DNA from: Evansella sp. AB-P1
GTDB taxonomy: Bacteria; Bacillota; Bacilli; Bacillales; Salisediminibacteriaceae
Reading direction: 5' to 3'
DNA length: 64,000 bases
Assembly: GCF_029688925.1 (NCBI RefSeq)
Contig: NZ_JARUKY010000015.1
Coordinates: 1 to 64,000, forward strand
Each line of letters starts with the position of its first letter. Position 1 is the first letter of the stretch. A program made the translations under genes and the position numbers. Below are positions 9,380 to 17,933 of this stretch, piece after piece. The notes beneath the pieces are model-generated. The model was not told the DNA's origin and made no database searches. It was given only the letters and a program-made list of their open reading frames with translations.

Positions 9380-10588
9380 TTAGAAAATATTAAATTTCCC
9401 TTTCTTTAACAGCAAAGGCATGCCACCTAACATAAACAAATAACGATTATCAATTACTTTTTTCATTGCTGATGCAGAAGTTCCATATAATTTTTTTGAT
9501 CCTACTAAGCCCACTGCTTCTTTTCCACCAAGGGAGGCAACTGTTCCTTTAATATCTGGTTTAAATGCTGCTAGTTGTTCCTTCCCTGCTAACAAAGCCC
9601 TCAAATTTTTTGCACATGTATCAGCTTGCTGCATGGCAATTTGTGCTGTTGGAGGATATGGTCGATTTATTTCTTCGTTTATGATAATGGCACAATCTCC
9701 AATAATAAACACATTATCATATCCTGGAACCCGTAAATCCTTTTCTACTTTTACACGTCCACGCATTGTCTCGAAACCAGATTTTTCTAATACAGAGTTT
9801 CCACGTACACCAGTAGTCCATACAACTGTACTGGCATTAATTTCTTCCCCATCTTCTAGTACAACACCATTTTCTGTTACTTCTTTAATTGGAGTACTTA
9901 TTTTAAATTCTACACCACGGCTCTCTAGTAAATTGACAGCATAATTAACTAATTCTTCATCAAATCCAGGTAAAGCTGTTGGTGCTGCCTCAACTGAATA
10001 TATTTTAACCTTTTCCCGATCAATATCATATTCTTCGCACAGTTCAGGAATCCGTTCAGAAAGCTCCCCAACAAATTCTATGCCAGTGAAACCAGCCCCA
10101 GCAACAATAAAGGCTAAATAGCCTTCATTCTTTTCTTCTTCATTGTTATAGCTTGCAAACATGTATTCAATATGTTCCCGTATTAGCCTAACAGAATTTA
10201 CACTTCGTATAGAAAATGCGTTTTTTTCGACTCCAGGAATTCCAAAAGTTTCAGGCTCAGAACCTAGACCTATAACTAAATAGTCGTACTCAAGCTCTCC
10301 ACTAGCAAGGAGTACCTTCTTTTCTTCCCCTTTAATCTCTGTAACAGAATCTTTAATAAAATGAATTTTGTTCGTATCAATGACACTGTCAATTCGCATC
10401 CGTGTTCGGTCATGGTGCAAAGTACCAGCAGCTGGTTCATGTAACCATGTTGTTTGATAGTGATAATTATGCTTATTCACTAACGTAATTTCTGCATCAT
10501 GATGAGCATTTGCCTTTTGAAGCTTGCTTGCCGTCATCATTCCCCCATAGCCTGCACCTAATATGACGATTTTGGGCTTTCTATTCAT
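9380..10588 (-). CDS. yumB: YumB, type II NADH dehydrogenase-like flavoprotein
   Basis: A 402-aa FAD/NAD(P)-dependent oxidoreductase of the NDH-2 family. It has an N-terminal dinucleotide-binding GAGYGG at residues 11-16, a second nucleotide-binding fold with [11 protein letters not shown] near the middle, and the FAD-contacting VFIIGDCA late in the protein. It should oxidise NADH at the inner membrane face and pass electrons to a quinone, although YumB's own substrate is not firmly known. The ATG at 10588 is chosen because GGAGTGAGG lies just upstream. Two Rex-like operator candidates are in the divergent region it shares with yumC. Confidence 0.9.
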   Translation of the reverse strand: MNRKPKIVILGAGYGGMMTASKLQKANAHHDAEITLVNKHNYHYQTTWLHEPAAGTLHHDRTRMRIDSVIDTNKIHFIKDSVTEIKGEEKKVLLASGELEYDYLVIGLGSEPETFGIPGVEKNAFSIRSVNSVRLIREHIEYMFASYNNEEEKNEGYLAFIVAGAGFTGIEFVGELSERIPELCEEYDIDREKVKIYSVEAAPTALPGFDEELVNYAVNLLESRGVEFKISTPIKEVTENGVVLEDGEEINASTVVWTTGVRGNSVLEKSGFETMRGRVKVEKDLRVPGYDNVFIIGDCAIIINEEINRPYPPTAQIAMQQADTCAKNLRALLAGKEQLAAFKPDIKGTVASLGGKEAVGLVGSKKLYGTSASAMKKVIDNRYLFMLGGMPLLLKKGKFNIF

Positions 10589-10686
10589 AATCCTCACTCC
10601 AATTTATCTTACTTATTCTTCATTTTCCCCTACAATAAAAATGTCAAGCATGTGTTTTTTTCCATAAAGTAATTTTCCCAAAAAGT

Positions 10687-10704
10687 TTGTGATGTGATTC
10701 ACGT
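10687..10704. promoter_or_regulatory. Candidate Rex-like redox operator 1
   Basis: TTGTGATGTGATTCACGT resembles the TTGTGA-N6-TCACAA dyad recognised by the NADH/NAD+ sensor Rex (and less closely Fnr sites). It lies about 100 bases upstream of yumB, an NADH dehydrogenase-like gene. Inferred by eye. Confidence 0.4.
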
Positions 10705-10758
10705 AACACATCATAAAAAAACAAAGTTTTCCTTTTTATTTATTTAGACACGAAAAGT

Positions 10759-10776
10759 TTGTTACTATTATCACAA
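10759..10776. promoter_or_regulatory. Candidate Rex-like redox operator 2
   Basis: TTGTTACTATTATCACAA keeps TTGT and TATCACAA of the Rex dyad with one weak half-site. It is 72 bases from the first candidate, in the same yumB-yumC intergenic region. Confidence 0.35.
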
Positions 10777-11033
10777 AGGTAATGTTACTTTTTCTTCCCT
10801 TACATCCATTTTAAGTTTAAGCTACAAATTTTTCAATAGCTTTTTGACAATTTTATGAATTTTTTATTCTAACTAGTTGTACGATACACATCATAATACA
10901 CTGTTTATAGGGATATCAACCTAAAAGTATTTGATTACATAAGTATAATCAATGTAGTCCCCTTTTCTAAACAAGGTTTTACATTTATAATATATAAATG
11001 GTCATTGTCAAAATATAAGTGGAGGTGTAAGGT

Positions 11034-12029
11034 TTGTCTAAAGAAAGAAAAGTTTATGATATTACAATTATTGGGGGAGGCCCAGTAGGAATCTTTACTG
11101 CGTTTTATGGTGGTATGAGGCAAGCGAGTGTTAAAATAATTGAAGCAATGCCTCAATTAGGAGGACAATTGTCAGCATTATATCCAGAGAAATTCATTTA
11201 TGATATTGCTGGTTTCCCAAAAGTTCGTGCACAAAAATTAATTGATGATTTAGTTGAGCAAGCAAATCACTTTGATCCAACGATCGTTTTAGAGCAGTCT
11301 GTTGAGAATGTTGAAAAAGGCGAAGATGAAATCTTTACTTTAACAACAGATAAAGAAACACATTATTCTAAAACAGTTATTATTACTGCTGGAGTTGGGG
11401 CATTCCAGCCACGAAGGTTAGAAGTAGACGGAGCAGAACAATATGAAGGAAAAAACCTTCATTATTTTGTAAATGATTTAAATAAATTTGCTGGAGATCG
11501 CGTACTACTTTCTGGCGGTGGTGATTCTGCTGTAGACTGGACATTAATGCTCGAGGATATTGCTGAGGAAATTACAATTATTCATAGACGGAATAAATTC
11601 CGTGCTCACGAACATAGTGTGGAGCAATTAACAACTTCTGAAAAAATTAACGTAAAAACACCATATGTCATTACTAAATTACATGGAAATGGTGACAAAA
11701 TTACTGCCGTTGACATTCAAGAAAAAGATGGAGACGTAACTGAGACTATTGATATTGATACACTAATTGTTAACTTCGGATTCATATCAAACCTAGGACC
11801 AATTAAAGATTGGGGACTAGAAATTGAAAAGAACTCTATCGTTGTTAATTCCAGAATGGAAACAAATGTAAAAGGTATTTATGCTGCTGGAGACATTGCA
11901 ACATACGACGGTAAAGTGAAATTAATTGCTTGTGGATTTGGTGAGGCTCCTATCGCTGTTAATAATGCAAAATCTTACATTGATCCAACTGCAAAACTTC
12001 ACCCAGGTCACAGTTCAAGCATGTTTTAA
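11034..12029 (+). CDS. yumC: YumC, ferredoxin/flavodoxin-NADP+ reductase type 2
   Basis: A 331-aa thioredoxin-reductase-like flavoprotein without the redox CxxC, the hallmark of the YumC-type ferredoxin-NADP+ reductase. FAD-binding GGGPVGIF is at the N-terminus, the NADP-binding [12 protein letters not shown] is central, and GIYAAGDIA is near the C-terminus. It moves electrons between NADPH and ferredoxin or flavodoxin in the cytoplasm. It starts at TTG with GGAGG upstream. It is divergent from yumB and has its own terminator. Confidence 0.94.
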   Translation: MSKERKVYDITIIGGGPVGIFTAFYGGMRQASVKIIEAMPQLGGQLSALYPEKFIYDIAGFPKVRAQKLIDDLVEQANHFDPTIVLEQSVENVEKGEDEIFTLTTDKETHYSKTVIITAGVGAFQPRRLEVDGAEQYEGKNLHYFVNDLNKFAGDRVLLSGGGDSAVDWTLMLEDIAEEITIIHRRNKFRAHEHSVEQLTTSEKINVKTPYVITKLHGNGDKITAVDIQEKDGDVTETIDIDTLIVNFGFISNLGPIKDWGLEIEKNSIVVNSRMETNVKGIYAAGDIATYDGKVKLIACGFGEAPIAVNNAKSYIDPTAKLHPGHSSSMF

Positions 12030-12066
12030 ATTATTTATACTTAATTAGTAAGAAATCTAAAATTAT

Positions 12067-12112
12067 AAAAACTGTCTCATACGATTCTATATTGTAGTGA
12101 GACAGTTTTTAT
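12067..12112 (+). terminator. Terminator of yumC
   Basis: Hairpin with arms AAAACTGTCTCA and TGAGACAGTTTT, then a T-run, directly after yumC. Confidence 0.9.
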
Positions 12113-12131
12113 TTTGGTTATAAATTTGGTC

Positions 12132-12238
12132 GTCTATGACTGAATTATTGTTTTCTTATGAGGTAATTTGTGGTTTCTATGAGCCGAAGTATGTGTTCTA
12201 TGAGCCGGTTTAGGCATTCTATGAGCAAACAGCCTTTG
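12132..12238. repeat. Short tandem repeat, 21-22 nt period
   Basis: Five units begin with a TTCTATGAGC-like word at about 12132, 12153, 12175, 12196 and 12217. The last three share TTCTATGAGC exactly and two extend to TTCTATGAGCCG; the first two are diverged. The inter-word bases are not conserved. It lies between the yumC terminator and yutM. An overlapping ORF is an artefact of the repeat. Confidence 0.7.
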
Positions 12239-12347
12239 CACCCTTTTTTTAAAAAATCCAAAACCACCACTATATCACTTCCAATAAAAAAATCTGTAAC
12301 CACTACATTTAAAAAATGCAATAGCTACAGACCTTATCTGTCATTCA

Positions 12348-12698
12348 TTAGCAATCTTCTGGGGTACCGGCATTCTGTGCTGTTCGGAAAGAAGACCCAC
12401 AACCACAAGATGCGATAGCGTTAGGGTTTTCTATTGTAAACCCACCACCCATCATATTTTGTTTATAATCAATTTCCACACCTTGTAGTAGCGGTGCACT
12501 TTCATTATCTACAACAACCTTCACACCATGCTGTTCGAATGTGGTATCATCATCATTTTTTTCCGTTTCAAAACCCATCCCATAGGATAGACCACTGCAT
12601 CCTCCACCTTTTACTCCGACTCTTAAAAGTGAGGATTCTCCTTCTTCTTCCATCATCTTTTTAATTTGTGATGCTGCTGTTTCACTAATTTTCAACAT
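12348..12698 (-). CDS. yutM: YutM, HesB/IscA-type iron-sulfur carrier
   Basis: A 116-aa A-type carrier protein with the three invariant cysteines: C34 in GGCSGLSYG and C98/C100 in SCGCGSSF. Such proteins accept Fe-S clusters or iron and deliver them to apo-targets. The ATG at 12698 is preferred over a GTG three codons upstream because AAGGGGTG is correctly spaced. It is a single gene in the same neighbourhood as in B. subtilis. It likely cooperates with the SufCDSUB and YutI systems also present in this window. Confidence 0.92.
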   Translation of the reverse strand: MLKISETAASQIKKMMEEEGESSLLRVGVKGGGCSGLSYGMGFETEKNDDDTTFEQHGVKVVVDNESAPLLQGVEIDYKQNMMGGGFTIENPNAIASCGCGSSFRTAQNAGTPEDC

Positions 12699-13004
12699 TT
12701 TTTTCACCCCTTACATGGATGTTATATTTAGTATATCCTCTCAATGCTGTTTATTTCAAGTGAATCGATTTATTAGAATCCATAATGTTAACAGGGAATT
12801 CCTCTAACAACCAATTGTCACTTTTATAATAATGATGATAAGATAGATAAAGAGTTTTAGAAAAAACATCAATTTCTATCTTTTATTAGTATATGATCCA
12901 ACACATTATTATTTACATTCAAATAAAATTCCTCTGTTACATTTACTTTTCATCATGGTTAGGACAAGCTACTATATTTTTTAAAATATGAAGGGAGAAT
13001 TAAT

Positions 13005-14102
13005 ATGAGTATCGTTTTATTAGATCAAGGTCTAGAAGACATAAAAGCGAAAGTAACTAACGGTGAACGACTTTCCATTGAAGATGGCTTAAAGTTGTAT
13101 GATACTGCAGACTTATTGACTGTTGCTCAGTTAGCGAACCAAGTAAATATTCAAAAGAACGGAAGTAATGTCTATTTTATTCAAAATATGTATATAAACC
13201 CTACGAATGTGTGCGAAGCTAGTTGCTCTTTCTGTGGTTTCAAGCGTAAGCCAGGTGAAGAAGGGGCTTATACAATGAACGAGGAAGATCTATTAAAGTA
13301 TGTAGAGGAACGATGGAATGATAATATCCGAGAATTCCACATCGTTGGTGGGCATAATCATGAAGTTCCTTTCGATTATTATTTAGATACGATTCGTACT
13401 TTAAAAAAGCATTATCCACAGTGCACAATTAAAGCTTATACTGGTGCAGAAATTGAGTTTTTCAGTCGTATTTCTGGTCTAACAATGAAAGAGGTTTTAG
13501 AGGAATTAATTAAAGCAGGACTGGATACTCTTCCAGGAGGCGGTGCTGAAATCCTAACTGAAAATTATCGATTAAAAATGAGTCCAGAAAAAGCTTCAAC
13601 AGATCAATGGCTTGAAGCACATGAGATTGCCCACGGATTAGGATTAAAAACTCACGCTACTATGCTTTATGGTTCCATTGAATCAAAGGAAGAACGTCTT
13701 ATTCATATGGATAGACTTCGTCAATTACAAGATCGAACAAATGGATACATGGTCTTTATTCCATTAGCCATGCAACCAAAAAGTATTAATGCTGGTCTAA
13801 AGCGTCGTACTTCGGCCTATGATGATTTACGTACGATAGCTATTAGTCGATTAATGCTAGATAATTTCGATCATATTAAGGCTTATTGGATTAACATCGG
13901 CCCTCAACTTACACAAATGGCCTTGACTTTCGGAAGCTCCGACATTCACGGTACCTTAATTGAGGAAAGAATTTCTCATTCAGTTGGGGCTTTAACTTCA
14001 CAAGGGCTTACGCGAGATGAATTAATCCACTTAATTAAGGGTGCCAATAAAGTTCCAGTGGAAAGAGATACATTTTATAACAAAATTAAAGTTTACGAAT
14101 AA
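13005..14102 (+). CDS. mqnE: Radical SAM aminofutalosine synthase-like protein (MqnE)
   Basis: A 365-aa radical SAM enzyme. Cysteines C70, C74 and C77 (NPTNVCEASCSFC) bind the [4Fe-4S]/SAM unit. The HIVGGHNHEVPFDYY, KAYTGAEIEFF, TLPGGGAEIL, and RTIAISRLMLDNFDHIKAYW blocks match MqnE, which makes aminofutalosine in the futalosine route to menaquinone. No mqnA, mqnB, mqnC or mqnD is in the window and the gene stands alone with its own terminator. Either the partner genes are elsewhere or this orphan has another reaction. The family call is strong; the pathway role is uncertain. Confidence 0.85.
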   Translation: MSIVLLDQGLEDIKAKVTNGERLSIEDGLKLYDTADLLTVAQLANQVNIQKNGSNVYFIQNMYINPTNVCEASCSFCGFKRKPGEEGAYTMNEEDLLKYVEERWNDNIREFHIVGGHNHEVPFDYYLDTIRTLKKHYPQCTIKAYTGAEIEFFSRISGLTMKEVLEELIKAGLDTLPGGGAEILTENYRLKMSPEKASTDQWLEAHEIAHGLGLKTHATMLYGSIESKEERLIHMDRLRQLQDRTNGYMVFIPLAMQPKSINAGLKRRTSAYDDLRTIAISRLMLDNFDHIKAYWINIGPQLTQMALTFGSSDIHGTLIEERISHSVGALTSQGLTRDELIHLIKGANKVPVERDTFYNKIKVYE

Positions 14103-14137
14103 GAACACTTGATAAACCATTATCATTTTTTTGAAAA

Positions 14138-14175
14138 AACCCCGTTGATCATGAAAAATCAGCGGGGTTACTTTT
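14138..14175 (+). terminator. Terminator of the mqnE-like gene
   Basis: Hairpin AACCCCGTTGAT / ATCAGCGGGGTT with one G-U pair, followed by a short T-run, downstream of the mqnE-like stop. Confidence 0.85.
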
Positions 14176-14256
14176 GTGGTGTAAACCTTAAAACAACGAC
14201 ATCTTCACTTATAATAATGTTCAGCATTATATATGGACCACCACCAAAACTTAGGT

Positions 14257-15126
14257 TCATCCATTTCGACTATTTTTTCTATAATAAATACCTTCACAAA
14301 TAGTTTCTGCTGGGCCTGTCATCCACACATGATCATCTTCTGCCCATTTAATTCGCAAATCACCACCAGCAAGATGAACTAATACTTCTTCCCCTTTTTG
14401 AGAGTAGCCATTAAGTACCGAAGCAACCACTGCAGCACATGCCCCTGTCCCACACGCTTGTGTGATGCCAGATCCTCTTTCCCATACACGGAAATGAAGT
14501 TCGTTTTTCGAAACTTGCTCAACAAACTCTACATTTACACTTTCAGGAAACCTATTGTGCTTTTCCACCAATGGTCCAATTGTATTTAATGGAGCTTCCT
14601 CTATTTGGTCTACGTAGAAAACGGCATGAGGATTTCCCATTGAAACAGCTGTCATATACATAGGAACATATCCTTGCACTTCTATCTCTTCCATAATTAT
14701 AGGAGTTTTTTCTGTACCTAATAAGGGGATCTCTTCTGGTTTAAGACGTGGTAAACCCATATCAACAGTAACTTGCTCAACATTATTATTACTATTTACA
14801 TGAACCGTTGCCTCCACTACCCCTCCTAGTGTTTCAATCGACATTTCTTTTGAAGCAACAAGTTTGTTGTCATGGGCATACTTAGCCACGCAGCGAAGTC
14901 CATTCCCACAGTTTTTTGCTTCTGAACCATCCTTATTAAAAATTCTCATCTGTAGATCTCCTACTTCAGATGGCCCAATTAGTATTAATCCATCTGATCC
15001 AATACCGGTATAAACATCCGATACCTCTATTGCAATTTTTGCAAGTTCTTCTTCCATTATTTTCTCTTCAAATTGATTAACAAATATATACTGGTTTCCT
15101 AGTCCATGCATTTTAGTAAATCTCAT
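14257..15126 (-). CDS. dapF: Diaminopimelate epimerase DapF
   Basis: A 289-aa enzyme converting LL- to meso-diaminopimelate for lysine and peptidoglycan synthesis. The two catalytic cysteines are visible: C73 in [10 protein letters not shown] and C225 in QACGTGACA. The start [11 protein letters not shown] is typical. Position matches B. subtilis yutL. The upstream gene encoding a 78-aa CPYC protein is only 24 bases away on the same strand, so the two are probably cotranscribed. Confidence 0.96.
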   Translation of the reverse strand: MRFTKMHGLGNQYIFVNQFEEKIMEEELAKIAIEVSDVYTGIGSDGLILIGPSEVGDLQMRIFNKDGSEAKNCGNGLRCVAKYAHDNKLVASKEMSIETLGGVVEATVHVNSNNNVEQVTVDMGLPRLKPEEIPLLGTEKTPIIMEEIEVQGYVPMYMTAVSMGNPHAVFYVDQIEEAPLNTIGPLVEKHNRFPESVNVEFVEQVSKNELHFRVWERGSGITQACGTGACAAVVASVLNGYSQKGEEVLVHLAGGDLRIKWAEDDHVWMTGPAETICEGIYYRKNSRNG

Positions 15127-15150
15127 AAATAATGCCTCTTTTCTATCCCA

Positions 15151-15387
15151 TTATCTTAATTTCTCGTTCGTCCAAAAGTAATCTTCATCCGCTTCCAAAA
15201 TAATCATCGTTCGTAAACAGCATGGAACATTCAATCTCTGCTTCACTTTTTCTTTCGCTAATTGCAATGATTCCTCAGACATATGTGTTAAAACATTGTC
15301 TGCTTTGCAATAAGGACACTGAGACAAATATATCTCTCCCATTTGTATTTCGTATGGCCATGTATGATCAAAAGGTATTGGTTTCAT
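15151..15387 (-). CDS. Conserved small protein with a CPYC motif, upstream of dapF
   Basis: A 78-aa soluble protein with CPYC at residues 24-27 and a second cysteine pair (PCC) at about 55-57, compatible with one metal site. The N-terminus MKPIPFDHTWPYEIQ is distinctive and I believe homologues occur in other Bacillaceae, but I cannot name the family. It precedes dapF by 24 bases, so it is likely in the same transcript. The function is unknown. Confidence 0.7.
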   Translation of the reverse strand: MKPIPFDHTWPYEIQMGEIYLSQCPYCKADNVLTHMSEESLQLAKEKVKQRLNVPCCLRTMIILEADEDYFWTNEKLR

Positions 15388-15463
15388 CTAATCACCGTCT
15401 TTTCTATCTAATCCAATTATTGTACGAAATTAGTTTAACATAATTAGCGAGAAAATAGCATTA

Positions 15464-15496
15464 TATAAAAAAACCACTGACCAATAGATCAGTGGA
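15464..15496 (-). terminator. Terminator of yuzB
   Basis: Stem CCACTGA / TCAGTGG with a 7-base T-run on the minus strand, just beyond the yuzB stop. Confidence 0.75.
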
Positions 15497-15519
15497 TAAA
15501 AGTAGTATTGATTCTAGAA

Positions 15520-15756
15520 TTAAAACATTGGATTTTCTTCAAGAAATATATATATATTATCTAGCAGTTCCTCGTTTGTACTACCAGTAACTACCTCGCC
15601 ATTCACTAAAGCAAATCTATTTCTTGAACATTGACCACAAAAGCTTAAACAGCCATATTCAATTACATCCAAGTTAGGATCCTTTTCAAGCTCTTCTTTT
15701 ACTTTTTGTGTACCACTAGCTAAATTACTAACACAAAATTCTATTATTGGTCTCAA
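15520..15756 (-). CDS. yuzB: YuzB family protein (DUF1450)
   Basis: A 78-aa protein with three cysteine regions ([12 protein letters not shown]) typical of YuzB/DUF1450, which resemble thioredoxin-like ferredoxin folds. The start is set at the TTG of LRPIIEFC because GAGGTGAGG is just upstream. The ORF can extend eight codons to a GTG with no RBS. The chosen length equals that of B. subtilis YuzB as I recall it. Function unknown, possibly redox or Fe-S related. Confidence 0.85.
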   Translation of the reverse strand: MRPIIEFCVSNLASGTQKVKEELEKDPNLDVIEYGCLSFCGQCSRNRFALVNGEVVTGSTNEELLDNIYIFLEENPMF

Positions 15757-15932
15757 GTTCCTCACCTCAGTGTTAATCACAATGAATTCTAAATCATCCT
15801 AACTGTAAATAATAATATTGTCAATAAGAAAAGCGCAAGGCGCCAATAAAATTATTTTAATATATTTACTCAATATTCTAATAAATATTGTTATTTCGAC
15901 AAAAAACTGATAACATTTAATATGCTTGGTTT

Positions 15933-15952
15933 AACACCGTTTATACGGTGTT
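15933..15952. promoter_or_regulatory. 20-bp palindrome upstream of yutJ
   Basis: AACACCGTTTATACGGTGTT is a perfect palindrome with a 4-base centre, ending about 58 bases before the yutJ start. It lacks a run of T suitable for termination, so an operator is more likely. The cognate regulator is unknown. Confidence 0.45.
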
Positions 15953-16009
15953 TATATCACATATTTTTTCACTGCTAATTCCCACAGAGGAAAAGAGGAG
16001 GCGGATTAT

Positions 16010-17080
16010 GTGCGGAATTTACTTATATTAGGTGGAGGATATGGAGGTTTTCGAGTCATTCAAAAGCTTCTTACTTCTACTTCTATGAGAGATATTACCA
16101 TTACTCTTATTGAAAAAGAGCCTTATCATAGCTTAAAAACAGAATTTTATGCTCTAGCAGCTGGAACAGTTGCTGATAAGCATTTACGACTTGCCTTCCC
16201 AAATGATGTACGATTAGAGCTTAAATTTGAAAAAGTTACAGAAATTATATTAGAAGAACAACAAGTGAAATTATCTAACGGTGAGTACTTAGAATACGAT
16301 GATATAGTCATTGGTCTTGGATGTGAAGATAAATATCATAATGTTCCTGGAGCATCTGAAAATACGTTAAGCATTCAAAGTATGGGAAGAGCAAGAAAAA
16401 CATACCACGTCCTGCAAAAAATACGACCAGAAGGAACAATTGCCATTGTAGGTGGAGGTTTAAGTGGTGTTGAATTAGCTAGTGAGTTAAGGGAAAGTCG
16501 CCCTGACTTGAATGTGAAGCTTTATGATCGTGGTAAAAATATTCTTTCTATGTTCCCTGCGAAGTTATATAATTACGTAACGGAATGGTTAATAGAAAAC
16601 GGTGTTGAAATTATTAGTGAAGCAAACATAACGAAGGCAGAAAAAACGGTTTTATATAATCATGGTAATCCAATAAACGTTGACGCTATTATTTGGACTG
16701 CTGGAATTCAAGCAAATCAAATTGTCCGTCAGCTAGACGTTGAAAAAGACAGTATCGGACGAGTCCTTGTAACGAAGTACCATCATATTCCTGGCTATGA
16801 CAATGCTTTTGTCGTTGGGGATTGTGCAGCATTAGATCATGCACCTAGTGCCCAGTTAGCTGAAGGACAAGCTGAACAAATTGCTTTTCTCCTTTTAAAG
16901 AAGTGGAACGGAGAAAAATTTCCAGAAGAAATGCCGCGCATTAAGCTAAAAGGTGTACTTGGTTCATTAGGAAAGAAGCATGGATTTGGTTTGATGGGTG
17001 AAAAAGCATTAACTGGCCGAGTACCTCGTGTATTAAAATCAGGAGTTCTTTGGATGTACAAACATCACTCCGGTGTTTAA
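16010..17080 (+). CDS. yutJ: YutJ, NADH dehydrogenase-like flavoprotein
   Basis: A 356-aa FAD-dependent NDH-2-family oxidoreductase. The N-terminal GGGYGGF binds FAD, VGGGLSGVELASEL binds the nicotinamide dinucleotide, and AFVVGDCA is the late FAD contact. It starts at GTG with GAGGAGG upstream. It is shorter than YumB and lacks the usual C-terminal membrane-anchoring stretch. Physiological acceptor unknown. A 20-bp palindrome lies in its leader region. Confidence 0.88.
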   Translation: MRNLLILGGGYGGFRVIQKLLTSTSMRDITITLIEKEPYHSLKTEFYALAAGTVADKHLRLAFPNDVRLELKFEKVTEIILEEQQVKLSNGEYLEYDDIVIGLGCEDKYHNVPGASENTLSIQSMGRARKTYHVLQKIRPEGTIAIVGGGLSGVELASELRESRPDLNVKLYDRGKNILSMFPAKLYNYVTEWLIENGVEIISEANITKAEKTVLYNHGNPINVDAIIWTAGIQANQIVRQLDVEKDSIGRVLVTKYHHIPGYDNAFVVGDCAALDHAPSAQLAEGQAEQIAFLLLKKWNGEKFPEEMPRIKLKGVLGSLGKKHGFGLMGEKALTGRVPRVLKSGVLWMYKHHSGV

Positions 17081-17097
17081 TTTACATATAAAAAAGT

Positions 17098-17122
17098 AAA
17101 CCTCCAAATTAGGAGGTTTTTT
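17098..17122. terminator. Bidirectional terminator between yutJ and yuzD
   Basis: Stem AAACCTCC / GGAGGTTT with flanking A and T runs, between convergent genes. Confidence 0.9.
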
Positions 17123-17123
17123 G

Positions 17124-17447
17124 TTATGAATGATCCATTTGCAATAATTTCGAGATTTTTTTTAAAATGGAGGGTAAATTTGGATTTCCCTCTGCAACAA
17201 CTTCTCCATTGATTACCACTAAAGGGTAAAAATATTCATCATCTAATATCATCTGACTATATTTTACTTGTTCTTCTGTTTTTAGCTCATCATTTATATC
17301 ACAATATTCAAAAGACAGTTTTTCATTGGGAAATTTTCTAGTTATTGCTGCTTCTAACCATTCTTTCGTTTCATATGCACTTGGTAAATGTATGCAGCTA
17401 GCACATTTCTCCTCTGCACCATATACTGTTATTGTAATAGGTATCAT
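17124..17447 (-). CDS. yuzD: YuzD family thioredoxin-like protein (DUF1462)
   Basis: A 107-aa protein with an N-terminal beta strand followed by CASC (GAEEKCASC), as in thioredoxin-like folds. Sequence and place opposite yutJ and next to yutI match YuzD. The gene has AAAGGAG before its ATG. A disulfide or metal-binding role in Fe-S or redox metabolism is plausible but unproven. Confidence 0.87.
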   Translation of the reverse strand: MIPITITVYGAEEKCASCIHLPSAYETKEWLEAAITRKFPNEKLSFEYCDINDELKTEEQVKYSQMILDDEYFYPLVVINGEVVAEGNPNLPSILKKISKLLQMDHS

Positions 17448-17618
17448 CTTTTGTCTCCTTTATAGCAAATTCATCTTAGTTTAACAAATATGCTTATAAT
17501 GGGCAAAGTAAATGCTATTATCACCTTAAATATGATTTATATAGAAAATTCGGTTTCTGTTCATGGATTTTTTCTTTAATGGATATTATAATGGATGTAA
17601 AGAAAGGAGTGTTCTATC

Positions 17619-17855
17619 ATGGCAAATGCAACGATGGAAGAACAAGTACAAGAAGTACTAGATAAATTACGTCCGTTCCTTCTTCGCGATGGAGGAGATG
17701 TTGAGCTTGTAGGAATTGATGAAGGTGTTGTTAAAGTACGTTTGATGGGTGCTTGCGGTTCTTGCCCAAGTTCAACAATCACATTAAAAGCAGGTATTGA
17801 ACGTGCCCTTCTTGAAGAAGTTCCAGGAGTAACAGAGTTAGAACAAGTATTCTAA
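17619..17855 (+). CDS. yutI: YutI, NifU-like (Nfu) Fe-S scaffold
   Basis: A 78-aa Nfu-domain protein with the cluster-binding CxxC at C46/C49 (GACGSCPSS). Nfu proteins receive Fe-S clusters from the SUF scaffold and hand them to targets. The start has AAAGGAG upstream. It is a single gene with a long-loop terminator, and is divergent from yuzD. Confidence 0.94.
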   Translation: MANATMEEQVQEVLDKLRPFLLRDGGDVELVGIDEGVVKVRLMGACGSCPSSTITLKAGIERALLEEVPGVTELEQVF

Positions 17856-17872
17856 TCTTAAATAAAAAACGT

Positions 17873-17930
17873 AACGCATCCATCTATGCTTGAGCTTTTT
17901 CGTTCAGCAAAGGTGGATGCGTCTTTTTAT
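17873..17930. terminator. Terminator between yutI and the hydroxyacid dehydrogenase
   Basis: Stem ACGCATCCA / TGGATGCGT with a 28-base loop that can itself partly pair, followed by TCTTTTTATCTTTT. Confidence 0.8.
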
Positions 17931-17933
17931 CTT

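Noticed and set aside
12170-12418. 82-aa plus-strand ORF over the 21-nt repeats
   Set aside because: It encodes a repeated SMSR-type pattern produced by the repeat and then runs antisense into yutM. There is no RBS.
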